Shown: in pieces, positions 37,490 through 48,079 of the stretch
Position numbering within the stretch: the stretch's first letter is position 1
Layout: every line of letters starts with the position of its first letter
NCBI GenBank assembly: GCA_958496175.1
Contig: OY292275.1
Span: 5,270,001 to 5,334,000 of the forward strand
DNA from: Sisyra terminalis
Lineage: Eukaryota > Arthropoda > Insecta > Neuroptera > Sisyridae
Length of the DNA stretch: 64,000 nucleotides
Direction: 5' to 3'
Program-made: the position numbers and the translations under genes
The notes under the pieces: model-generated
Databases searched by the model: none
Told to the model about the DNA's origin: nothing
Seen by the model: only the letters and a program-made list of their open reading frames with translations

Positions 37490-38830
37490 TCAAAGAATTG
37501 TCAATCCCTAGCAACTATATTTTTTCATCTACCATGCAGTAAAAGATTCCTTTTAAAAAGAAATTCCCGTCTTTCGAGGCGATCCAGGAATTGAGTCAAT
37601 TTTTGGCGTCTTTATAAGACTTCATGGACCGAAATAAGCAGTAATCAGATAGAGCAATATTCGGTGAATGTTGTGGGCAAGGTACGACATCCTATTGAAG
37701 TGTTTTTAAAGTTTCTGTAACAACTTCTGCGACATTTGACCAAGCGTTGTACTGAAAGATGAGCTTGTCATATTTTTTGGGATATTTAAGGCGTTTGAGC
37801 TCCAATTTTCAGGTCAATTGCATTAATTGTTGCAGATAACATTTCCCAGCAATAGTTTCATTAAGTAAGAGTAACTCATAATTGAGAACTCCGATTTAGT
37901 CCCATCAAATATATAGCAATAACCAATAACGTCTTGTCATGAAAATTCGGCTTTGCCATTGAATTTGAGGAATAACCGAGCTTAATACATGATTTTTTCC
38001 TCTTTGAATTGTCGAATAAAATTCACTTTTAGTCCCCCAATAGAATTCCATGCCAAAAATTCCTTCTATTTTTGCTTTTGGAGCAGTAATTCTTATACGA
38101 AGAATCGGCGCTCGACGTTCTTGGCTTGAGTTCCTGGGGAATTCACTTTCCCTGTTTTTGCAACAAGTCCATGACTTTCAGATGCTTTAAAACCACTTGT
38201 TGATTTTTCCAAAGTTTTTTAAAACTCCTTTTAAGATTGATATGACAATGATTGAGTTTTTCCCTTAAGTTTGGGGTAATTTTTTTGGGGAGAAGATGAA
38301 TTATTTTTTTCAATCAGAGATTTTTTTGTCTAATGGATCTAGGGAGTTAAATTTCAAGAAAAAAAATTAACACCTATTTTAAAAGTCAATTCTATTAAAA
38401 ATTATTTTGTCACAAATATTACTCTATGGTTCGACTGTTAAACTTGGTTTTACAATTGTATATTTTATCTACTAAAGTAATTATGTTATAAGCAATAGAA
38501 TATCACTAAATGAAATTTTATAAATCGATCGAAAATTTTATCATGTTCAAATTTAAGGTATCTTGAAATAGGCTCGAGGGAAAAAATTCGACCAATTGGC
38601 ATCCCTGTGATATGAATCCTAATCCAATAACTCCTCCAACTCAGGGTCTTCAAACTTTACTGATCTTCCTTTGCAATCTTTGTCATTGGTATGAAAATTA
38701 CCACTTTTAAAAGGCGAGACCCAAAATTCATATGTATTTATTGGTGGAACATGTTCTTCATATGCTTATCACAGCAATCGATGTCCATCGGATGCACTTT
38801 TCATTGAATTGAAAGAAAAAAGTAGAACTT
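37490..38830 (-). pseudogene. mariner transposase pseudogene (copy near 38 kb)
   Basis: On the minus strand, N-terminus at high coordinates: AYEEHVPPINTYEFW, then FKSGNFHTNDKDCKGRSVKF and EDPELEELLD (about 38760-38620, compare RFKSGNFDLKD..RSGRP..F.D.EL..LLDED). Next LKHLKVMDLLQKQGK.IPQEL (about 38200), GTKSEFYSTIQRGKN (compare GDEKWVLYDNVQRKK), NYELLLLNETIAGKCYLQQL and HSPNIALSDYCLFRSMKSYK, ending with NSWIASKDGNFF (about 37560). The third catalytic Asp (LSDYCLF) persists; the second site is changed to QYNAWS. There are many stops. About 300 bp between 38570 and 38250 do not fit, suggesting an insertion or strong decay. Confidence 0.8.
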
Positions 38831-39395
38831 TCCGCAAATTGCATTTTGTGGGCAAAAAAGTTATCATAGACCATAAAGAAAGTACGTTGTTGGCGAAAAA
38901 TGTCCAGAACAATTTTTGTACCAAATGAAACAAAAACGGCCTTACCCTCTAAAATAAAATAAGGGATTGAAATGTTTTTCTCCAAACTTTCACTCATTAA
39001 CTTGATAAAGTTGTAACTTAACATTGTCCAAATAGCCACACATTTTGTGTTTTTCTTTCATTAACCCCTTAATTTTTGATTCTCAAAAAAAAGATAGCAC
39101 ATAGTTTAATTTTAAGGTCTAAGAAAAGAATGAAAAGGGACTTATATAGAACTTCCAATTTAAATGGAAGTCAAAAATGTGATCAAGCATTTCTAAAACA
39201 AAGCAATAGATGGCATTGTTAAGCAAAGCTTTGATCACGTGGTCTTCATAAACGCCAAAACTTTTAACACAAAATATAACTTCTATCTTCTCTGCCCTTT
39301 GTTTGATTCCTAAAGAAGTGATAGCTATAGCATATACTTGATTTTTAAGTCTCTACATAAGCCTCAATAATGCTTCAAATCATGAATAATAGGTA

Positions 39396-39623
39396 CAGTG
39401 GCGTAGCTAGGTAAACAAGGGCCCTGAGGCAAATTAAAAAATGAGGCCCCACTGCTATATAAACTGATTAGGTTTTATCAAATAAAAACCTCATTATTTC
39501 CTTACATAATTGGTGAACTTCCAACTGAATTTCTAAAAGTTCAGTTCGATCGAGATTTCTGGTAAGGATTCGAGGGCCCCCCGGGGCACTGCCCCGCCTA
39601 GCTTCTAGGTAGCTACGCCACTG
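39396..39623. mobile_element. hAT deletion derivative, 228 bp
   Basis: The same termini as the 9618-10330 element (CAGTGGCGTAGCTAGG / CTAGGTAGCTACGCCACTG) and the same GGGCCC-rich ends, with nearly all of the transposase removed. The target duplication is AATAGGTA (39388-39395) against AATAGGCA (39624-39631). It is a MITE-like derivative of the longer copy. Confidence 0.88.
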
Positions 39624-40029
39624 AATAGGCACATGTATGCATATTGTTGACTAGATTTTAAAATATTAGTAAGAATCCCATCTCACTATTTCGATTCCCG
39701 AATGAACCTTTTTCAAAAACTATTACACTATTGCAATGTACATTACAACCGCGAAATTGAAATTTGTACAATGGCACGAAACCCAGTTCTTCCATAATCA
39801 AGTATAACCATTATGTATCTATAAACTTATTATTAAATATCTGAATTTCAACTATATAATTAAACCATATTGGATAGTCAAGAGTTCACCATACACGATT
39901 TGGCGTATGCCGTTTGTTCTGGAAGAGCATTTTAAATTTCTTTTATCATTATGGCTTACCGTAACAATGTCGGTATTTTCTTTTAGTTCGCCGAATTCCA
40001 AAGGGTACTCGATCACTAATGTAATTTTT

Positions 40030-40335
40030 GTATTTTTTGTAGATAATGATATGTTCTGTAAAATTGTAGTACATTATTTTGTTCTATAAACAATAGTTTT
40101 TGCAGCGTATGCGATGTAAGAATGTTTTTTGGTAATTTTTTCAGACCTTGGGTTACATTATTGCAGTTTTAGTGTGGATCCCTAACTTTTTTGAAAATTT
40201 AATATAGCCTATGTTCACCGGAAATAGTGAAGCTTCCCAATAGTGAAAGAATTTTTCAAATCGGTCAAGTAGTTTCGGAGCCTATTCAAAGCAAATAAAC
40301 AATCAAATCTTTCCTCTTTTTAATAATAGATAGAT
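40030..40335 (+). repeat. Dispersed repeat, copy C (3' part)
   Basis: It matches the last third of copy A (13185-13490) from TTTTTTGTAGATAATG.TATG through TATGTTCACCGGAAATAGTG to AATCAAATCTTTCCTCTTT and the ATAGATAGAT tail. Truncation at one side only, always keeping this end, fits a 5'-truncated retroposon. Confidence 0.75.
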
Positions 40336-40858
40336 AAGTCGGCAAAGACAGAGAACAAAGAACTAATATAAATACACATGTGTAAGTGAAAATCAAATAT
40401 AACAATCATTGTCTTAAATTTGAATTAACTGATTGTTGTTATTTGTTGCAACTGTAATTTCGATTTAATTTAATTGTCAATTTTTGTCAGTTGTGTCAAT
40501 GTTGGCTGGGAATATTTCACGTATTGTTACTAGTGATTTACTATAAGTTTGTGTTATTATCCTAAGCGCATTGTATAGCATTGAAAACCGTAATATTTTC
40601 AAGTCTAAGTAAAAGTTGGAAAACCATTAACAAAATGAAAAGTTAACATTTATTTTTAATATTTCAAACCATTAGTTTCTTATATTTGGTTCATTATTTA
40701 AAAAAATAAATGCTATTTTGTATAAATAAGGAGTTGGGAAAACTATTTTTCCGTATAATTATCCGGAAAAATTGTAGTTTTTTTTTTAAAAACTAACATT
40801 GTACATAAAGAAGGACAAATGTAAGCCACCGAAAGATTCAATGTAACCAATTAATTTA

Positions 40859-41119
40859 TTGCCGTATCTGTTGCAGGGAATTCAAAAAGCTCTCGATGTC
40901 GACAACGAAGACAAGCTTTTCGATAGTACTGTCCATGTTTATTTAATTGCTCAAATTTCATTTGCGAAATTTATAGCGCGTGCTTACAAACACACAATTA
41001 GCGCGGCAAGAAGAAACGACAACAACCATACAATTCATACAAAATTTCATTCGCAGCCCGAAAATAATAAATTTCCGCAGCCCAAACATGTACGCAGATA
41101 CATACAGCACTCGATATAA
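40859..41119 (+). CDS. Possible exon, unrecognised
   Basis: An open frame follows a consensus acceptor (CCGTATCTGTTGCAG, about 40876) and reads GIQKALDVDNEDKLFDSTVH, then VYLIAQISFAKFIARAYKHT before becoming basic and repetitive-looking. A donor-like ATG|GTAAGT occurs further on at about 41192-41199. I recognise no domain. It may equally be a 5' UTR exon, and a link to the GILT gene 4 kb downstream cannot be shown. Confidence 0.2.
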   Translation: MPYLLQGIQKALDVDNEDKLFDSTVHVYLIAQISFAKFIARAYKHTISAARRNDNNHTIHTKFHSQPENNKFPQPKHVRRYIQHSI

Positions 41120-41361
41120 TCGGATCACTTCATACCCTATACATATTACGTTCCTCGTTAAAACTTTTCGCTGATGTTTTCGTCGAAAATCAATGGTAAG
41201 TCTGCATAAATCTTGTCGTTGAGCATATTGAGAGAGTCTTAATTGTTATTGTCTTGAAACTCGAAAATTTTCTCGTATCATAATATTATAAATAAATGAA
41301 ATTAGTATGTCGTACAGTAATTCGACGTAAACTTTATCGATGAAACGTTTGCGTTTATTGA

Positions 41362-41550
41362 ATGTCGAGTCAACGTGTTATCGCACGTGTAGATCGTAAG
41401 TCTAGCAAATATAGTGGAAACTCTTCCGCCTACGAAAATCGTAATCGACCGAAAAAAATTACAAGTATCATCCCTTGTTTTTGCTGGTGCAAATTTTTTT
41501 TGTATGGTCTCAATAATCGCACCAAGCCCAAGAAGGATGAGAAGAAGTAA
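41362..41550 (+). CDS. Possible small protein or first exon, unrecognised
   Basis: An ATG-started frame of 62 residues: MSSQRVIARVDRKSSKYSGN, then SSAYENRNRPKKITSIIPCF, then CWCKFFLYGLNNRTKPKKDE and KK. It has a central Cys-rich hydrophobic patch (CFCWC) between basic flanks, as in some palmitoylated proteins. A GTAAGT donor-like site inside (about 41396) would instead make it the end of a first coding exon. No family recognised and no partner exon found. Confidence 0.25.
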   Translation: MSSQRVIARVDRKSSKYSGNSSAYENRNRPKKITSIIPCFCWCKFFLYGLNNRTKPKKDEKK

Positions 41551-41769
41551 TTACTCTTTCTCTAACATTTTGATATAATAATAGATTTGAAAAAAATGCA
41601 TCATTTTTACGTCCATTTCATGACTGTATTTAACATGGTAACATCCATTCCTTTAATTCCAAATTTAAACCGAAATTTTGAACCACAAATTGCTAGTTAA
41701 AAGACAAAATTTATACTTTAAAAAATTTTTTTATGGGCAAAACACTAACATATCAAATTTTTATTCCAG

Positions 41770-43480
41770 AATCTTTTGCATTCAGTTTTACACAATCAAG
41801 AGAGTTTGCCTTGGATAAAACAGAAGACAATCGGTTGATTCCAAGTCCAAACTATAAGTCGGAGGGATAAAATTTCCTCAACCAAACTCATGGAACTTCA
41901 ACCACGTCATTAAAGTCATATAAAGTCTAAAGGATTGTTTTGGTGAACTACATTACTGATTATTTTGTTAAATTTTCGCCTCTGATGGTCAATTGTTATT
42001 TATAAGTGGTTCAATTTCGGGTAAAAGGGCTTCAATATAAGCTTTGGAATATAGGACAGCAATTCATGGTACACGATTTGTAGGCAATCCTATCATACAT
42101 ATAATAAAATCTTTTAAATCTTTAATTCTTGTTTGGATCACTCATTCGACTTTCAACCATCAAATTTTCGATTAATATCTTCGTACGGGACTCAATTATG
42201 ATTATCAATCCTTATTTTTTTTTAGGAAAAGTTCAACTTTATTACGTTGGGCCAAGAGATCGAAGTTGAAAATCTGGATGGTACACGATTTGCAGCTAAT
42301 CCTACTATACATAAAGGAAAATCTTTTAGATCTTTGATCCTTGTTTGGACCACGTCAGCTTTCAACCCTCAAATTTTCGATTTATACCTTCGTACGGGAC
42401 TCAATTATCATTATCAATCCTTATTTTTTTAGCAAAAGTTCAACTTCTTACCTTGAGCCAAGAATTCGAAGATGAAAATCTGGTTTAAGAAGTTTTTGTG
42501 TCAATACTTGCACCTGCCGAATATCAAGGATTTTCCTCAAGTTGACAATGTGTAAACGAATGTAAATGATTTCCTGATCAATTTTCAATTCTTCGGCAAT
42601 ACTATGACAAGATTTATCTTTGTATATTTTATTTCTTTTCAAAACTTAAACGTAGTAGGTTTTTCAGGCCGGAATGCATCTTTGACCCTAAATTTATCGG
42701 AATTAAATGGACAAAACTAAAACTACATAAGATTAGGTACTACAGTATCTAAACCCCAAACACTACTTAAATTTTCATACGTCTAACTTTGATTTCAGAT
42801 ACATGAAAAGAAAATTGGAAAATGTATCGAATTTTTGCTTCTTTGATATTCCTATCTTTGACAACTTTTTTTCTACAACTGAATAAATAAATTACTATAT
42901 TGTTAATAAGCAATGCTAAGAAGATCAATTGTTCTTTCGAAGGATTTTCTTGAAGTAGGCAAATGTGTAAACGAATGTAAATGATTTCATAATCAATTTT
43001 CAATTCTTCGGCAATACTACGACAACATTTATCTTTGCCTATTTTATTTCTTTTGAAGACTTAATCGATATATTCAGTAGTAAGTCGTCCAGACCGGAAT
43101 CCATCTTTGATAGTAAAATTCTCTGAATTGAATGGACTAAACTAAAATTTCATCAGATTAACTACTACAGTATTCAAATCCTAAACACTACTTATACTTT
43201 CATATGTCTAACTTTAGTTTTACATTTATGTAAAGAAAATTGAAAAATGTATCAATCAATGCTTGCGCCTCTCAAATATCAACTACTTTCTTAAAAGGGG
43301 CAATATGAAAATGAATGTAAATGATTTCCTGATCAATTTTCAATTCTTCAGCAATACTACAACAACATTTATCTTTGTATATTTTATTTCTTTTCAAGAC
43401 TTAATCGATATATTTGGCAATAAGTCTTTCAGACCAAAATGATTCATTGCCACTAAAATTACCGGAATTGAATGGACAAA
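41770..43480 (-). pseudogene. Rearranged mariner transposase pseudogene with multiplied segments
   Basis: On the minus strand the second HTH region is present three times, at about 42700-42540, 43130-42960 and 43470-43300. The best copy reads DGFRSGRLTTEYID, then KRNKIGKDKCCRSIAEELKI, then DYEIIYIRLH (compare SGRPSTE...SIREIAEELNIS). The middle region (KRNEVELLL.., SRTKV) is duplicated as 42078-42275 and 42276-42475. The C-terminal region (41790-42060) aligns with the 24-kb copy, sharing CAAGTCCAAACTA and GTTAAATTTT.GCCTCTGAT. It is heavily broken and cannot encode an enzyme. Confidence 0.7.
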
Positions 43481-43690
43481 ACTAAAATTACATAAGATTA
43501 GGTACTACAGTATCTAAACCCCAAACAATACTTATAATTTAATATGTCTAACTTTGCTTTTAGATTAATGAGAAGAAAATTGGAAAATGTATCGAATTTT
43601 TGCTTCTTGGACTTTCTTATCTTTGACAGCTTTTTTCTACAACTGAACAAATAAATTACTCGATAAATTGGTTGTGTCCATAATTTACAT

Positions 43691-43880
43691 AATATTATTT
43701 ATTTTTAGTAGGATAGTGGGCATGAAAGGATTTGAAGGATTCTGTAATACATGTGTTAGTATGATTATTAGAAGCCTGATGAAGGTCTAATAAAAAACCG
43801 AAACTTGTTGCTAAATTAATTATTAGTATATGGATCTACATGCTTCCATGTCCACTATCCTACTAAAAATAAATAATATT
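43691..43880. repeat. Foldback element, 190 bp
   Basis: AATATTATTTATTTTTAGTA and GGATAGTGG at the left pair with CCACTATCC and TACTAAAAATAAATAATATT at the right. The loop holds GCCTGATGAAGGTCTAATAA then AAACCGAAACTTGTTGC, a string resembling the one in the 21.5-kb foldback. Confidence 0.7.
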
Positions 43881-45374
43881 AAATAAATTACCATATTGTT
43901 AATATGTAATGCTAAGAAAATCAACTGTTCTTTCTAACGAATATAAATACAATCCTTTAACACCCCCAAAACCAAGTAAGGACTCAATTAAGAAAAATAT
44001 TCCCAGAAAATAATGGAATACTTTTCCCCCAACTTCTAAGTGTGCATTTTTAATGTTTCCGAAAAGTAATTTTTCACAAACCTTCAATAAATGTTTTTCT
44101 TTTTTCCTCAGTTCTTGGTACGGCATCAACATAACGGGAACGCTTCTGGAACAAAGAAAGCAATTATAAGATATATTTGTCTATCAGTAAACTTATGGCA
44201 TTCCTAAAAAGAAAATTGGTAATTTTCTTTAAGGGAAATTTAGAGCGAACCAATGTTATTCTTCATGTTAACCGAGCAACGATAAAGCTCAACTCAATCA
44301 AGTTCAATTACTTTAAGGATTTGGTAAAAGGTATGGTGTATCCATATAGATACCTAAGATGAGTCACATGACACCTGAACGACTTTCAATTGTTTTATAC
44401 GACCAACTGTTGACATTCAAGTTCTTATCAATGCCTCAAGCTACCGTGACAATAGAAAAGATAAACTTAAATCAAATTTCTAAACTATTGAACTTTGTCT
44501 GCATTTGATTCGAACCAATTCCACCACTTCGAGTGTAAAAATCTCTTGAAACCATAAATAACAAAGATTTCATTCTAAGCTTCAACAAGTCTACCACCAC
44601 CGCCGGGGGATGAAAATAAAAACTAGCTAACAATTATCACACGGTTGATTAAACCGAATGATATATCTATCGATTATAATATGTTACCTACATTTATTTT
44701 ATAGAATAGCAGTTGGAAAATTGTCAATATAGCAATAGGTAGATAAAGAGAAATAGGAAAATTAATTCCACTTCGTTCAATCATGCTTTCTTTTTTTTCA
44801 TCCCTCAAGCATGAAAAGATTCGTTTTCGTTTCAAAGGCATTTTTGCTCAAATTGAAATTTCAAACCACAAAAAAAATCGCTTAACAAGTCAATTCAATT
44901 GGATTTTTATTTATTTCTGACTATCTGACAAGTTCGATACAAAAAAAAAAAAATAATAAATAAATCGTTCTCGAAGAATTTGTCGTATTGTATTTCATTA
45001 GCTTTTCTCATTTAAAAGTAAATTGTCGATTTAATAGAACATTAAAGCTCAATGATTTCAATCAATAAAATAATTTACCTGCTTAAATCTTAATCGGTAA
45101 AATTTATGTTTTTAAATATAAACTTTAATATTTGTTAGTTTAATCAATTGATTTGATAAATAATCTTTTACACACATTGTGGAAAATAATAATTGATTAT
45201 ATTTTAGATTAGAGACTACTTAAAGCAATGACTAGACGGTTTGAGATATTTTTTTTTTATTAAAATTGATTAGAGTTCAATCAATTTGGCAATCTTTATT
45301 GATAATAAAGTATAATAAATGGATTGAAAAGACCCAACTGGTGGAAACATATATGTTTTATAGATCACTTAACA

Positions 45375-47967
45375 ATGTTTTTCAAGTTTATTCTTTTACT
45401 AAGTTCTTTTGGATTGTCTTTTCAGGTATGCAATTTCCTCTTTCTAGTAATATTTTTTAATTAATTCTTAAGTGTTATATAATCTACCAAAATCAGTGAA
45501 TGTGTACCTCTTAATTATTGCGATGTTGCTATTATAGTGTCAAAAAATTATCATTTGTAAATTGTAAAAATAGTTGAATCTTTGTATTCAAATAGTTAGT
45601 AATTAATTATTAACGTCCTTAAAGGATTCACTTTATCGAATAAATTTTTCTAAATAAAATCTTAAAATCCGATTTTTTATGGATATACTATTCTAATTTT
45701 ATACATTTTTTTAAGACAAATCCTGATCCACTGGCTCTTACTGTTTTTTATGAATCGAAATGTCCCGATACGGAAAAATTTTTCGCCACTCAATTGTCCG
45801 AAGGAAAAGCTAAACTTGGCAATGCAATCAATATTACTTTAATTCCTTTTGGAAAGGCTGTTGTAAGTATTTGACGATAAAACATTAAGTAAAGATTCAA
45901 ATAAGTTATTCTCCTTTAAGCTGGTAAAGTCTATTTTTATCAAAAATTTCAAAATATATTAATTATTTTGTCAAAAACGAAACTAATGATTTAAAGCTTT
46001 AAATATCTTCTTACCACACATTGGTGCGTATTTAATGTTAATATTCTGTCGCTTTTGAAATTAAAATCTAAAAAAGATTTAAGACATTATGATTTGAGCT
46101 TTTGCATTAAGTCATTACTGATAATACAATAGTAAATGAGTCTCGTTTTTTGGATATTAAAGACTTGATGTTCTTATGTAATCTTCGTACATTAAAATAT
46201 CAATTAATTATTACATCAAGTATTTAATATCCAAAAAAAGATTCAACTACTGTTATATTATATAAACCATGGATAAGAACGTGAATAGTGCTGATTTACT
46301 GATAATTTTAGAAGCTTTTTATTTATTTTTTGTCGTTAGACTACATGGAACGTAGACCATTGGGAAGTGGATTGTCAACATGGGCCAGATGAGTGCTATG
46401 GCAATGAAATTAACGCTTGTGTACTACAAAATTCCTCGATTGATTCAGACACTCAATTCAACTACGTAATGTGCTTGGAATCATGGCAATTCGCCCATGA
46501 TGATTTGCCAGGAAATGGAAAAAAAGTATGAAGAATAGGGTGTCCGTTATTTCCCAAGTTGATTTTTTTACAGCGATCGCCCCCTGAATTTTTAGTTTAG
46601 GATATAAAAAAAATGATCCAATACAATTACGCTCTTAATTTCTTGATTGAACCGTGCCGGAATCATATTACTTTTACCATTTAAATAATATTGGATTATT
46701 TGACTTTTTACTTTTAATTTTTTTTCTCAGAAACAAATGAATGAAAAGATTTATGATCAAATCATTTTAACGTAAAATTTAACGCTCTGCAAAAAAGGTC
46801 TCTGATGAATTTTCGATTAAATCACTCCATTAAAAGTTATTTAATATTTAACTTGAATTAATTTGTTTAATTTGTATTTTATAATTTATTCAACATTTAA
46901 TTTGTTGCCTACAAGTTCTAAAAAATTTCTCATAGATGGCGTCAGATGAAATGGTAAAAAATCGAATTTTAATTAAACTTTTGTTGATAGTCTCATTAAT
47001 TAGTATGAAATTCACTTCGGAGGTACAAAAAATTGATTAAAGTTCGAAAATTTGTCCTGGATAAATTGAATTTCATGACTATAGCCAACTATAGCGAATT
47101 CGGATCTTATGACACCTGTTTTAATTGTCAAAAAATTATTATTTTTGTTTAATTTTCAATTCAAGCCTTAAAATTAACACAAATCACTGGCGCTCTAATG
47201 ATAATAATTTTTATCTTCTCTTTCAATGATTTTATAGTAAAAAAAGAAAAAATGTGCAAAAAGTTGAAAATATTGCAAAATTTATATTTGGCACAAGTTA
47301 AATGTTGAATAACTTTTCATGTAGTGATTTAATCGAAAATTCATACGAGACCTTTTTTGTGGAACGTTAAATTTTACGTCAGAATAAGTTAATCTTAAAT
47401 CTCTTGATTCATTTGTTTCTGAGAAAAAAAATTAAAAGTAAAAAGTCAAATGATCCCATGTTATTTAAATGGTAAAAGTAACATGATCCCGGCACGGTTT
47501 AATCAAGAAATTAAGAGCTTAATTGTATTGGATCATTTTTTTTATATCTTAATCTAAAAATTCAGAAGGCGCTCACTATAAAAAATCAATTTGGGAAATA
47601 ACGGACACCCTAATGAAGAAGTTTTCTTGCAAAAATAAAATTAAAACCGCAACTAATTTATGGCTTTTTTTAGTGTGCCGATAAATACAATTTGTCCTGG
47701 GATAGTATCAATGATTGTGCTACTTCTAATCAAGGATTTACATATATGTTGGAATACGGAAATTTGACTCTTCCAATTCCTAAAAGTATTCCCTATGTGG
47801 CGTATAATAATGTAAATTACTGAAGATTTGATGGCAATTGTATTACGATTAATTGAGGATTTTTTTTTCAGGTTCGGTCTGATTATTTTTCCGAACAAGC
47901 TGTTGATAATTTTGTTTTAACGACATGTGTCCAATTCGATGTTCCACCAGAAAGTTGTTCTACGTAG
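45375..47967 (+). CDS. GILT-like lysosomal thiol reductase, complete, five exons
   Basis: GILT proteins are secreted or lysosomal thioredoxin-fold reductases that reduce disulphides of endocytosed proteins. The exons are 45375-45425, 45716-45862, 46340-46525, 47674-47811 and 47872-47967, all joined at phase 0 with GT-AG introns, giving 205 residues. MFFKFILLLSSFGLSFQ is a signal peptide encoded by exon 1 alone. The start is supported by an in-frame TAA at 45306-45308 with no earlier ATG. LTVFYESKCPDTEKFF (residues 26-41) is the active-site strand and helix. The family signature CQHGPDECYGNEINAC is at 78-93, and the cis-proline region IPYV begins at 167. Further cysteines are at 111, 129, 143, 193 and 203. 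N-glycosylation sequons are at 56, 97, 134 and 158. The active site is CPDT, not CXXC as in human GILT, so classical dithiol reductase activity is doubtful; substitutions here also occur in other insect GILT-like proteins. Intron 3 carries a large foldback transposon. Confidence 0.95.
46146..46238. repeat. Hairpin in GILT intron 2
   Basis: TTTTTTGGATATTAAAGACT followed by TGATGT pairs with ACATCAAG and TATTTAATATCCAAAAAA across a loop of about 40 bases. It may be a tiny MITE remnant; no target duplication was identified. Confidence 0.6.
46536..47612. mobile_element. Large foldback transposon in GILT intron 3 (1077 bp)
   Basis: It begins TAGGGTGTCCGTTATTTCCC and ends with the complement, GGGAAATAACGGACACCCTA. 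Almost the whole length is inverted: GATCCAATACAATTA, GAACCGTGCCGGAATCAT and CTCAGAAACAAATGAATGAA on the left all have inverted mates on the right. ATGAAGAA is duplicated at 46528-46535 and 47613-47620 (8 bp). No coding capacity. It lies entirely in the intron, 10 nt from the 5' splice site. Confidence 0.9.
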
Positions 47968-48072
47968 ATAGCAACTTTTAACATTTATTTTTTTTTAAAT
48001 TTTGGCAAAACAATTAAAATTAAATTACCAAAAACTTGTTATAGAAATATTAGAAACAAAGTTATAAATCAT

Positions 48073-48078
48073 AATAAA
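48073..48078 (+). promoter_or_regulatory. Polyadenylation signal of the GILT-like gene
   Basis: An AATAAA hexamer lies 106 bp past the GILT stop codon, within AT-rich 3' sequence followed by a T-rich stretch. It is the first canonical hexamer after the stop that I noticed. Confidence 0.5.
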
Positions 48079-48079
48079 T

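Noticed and set aside
38758..39039. 93-residue minus-strand frame next to mariner
   Set aside because: Its frame does not continue into the transposase reading and only its last part overlaps the degraded N-terminus; no independent domain is visible.
45266..45460. 64-residue frame ending in FFWIVFSGMQFPLSSNIF
   Set aside because: It overlaps GILT exon 1 in another frame and cannot be spliced in phase to exon 2; the frame ending in CAG at 45425 gives a signal peptide and joins cleanly.
46536..47612. Reading the GILT-intron hairpin as a mariner MITE because TA flanks GGGTG
   Set aside because: The duplicated flank extends to ATGAAGAA outside the TA on both sides, which fits an 8-bp duplication with TAGGG ends better.
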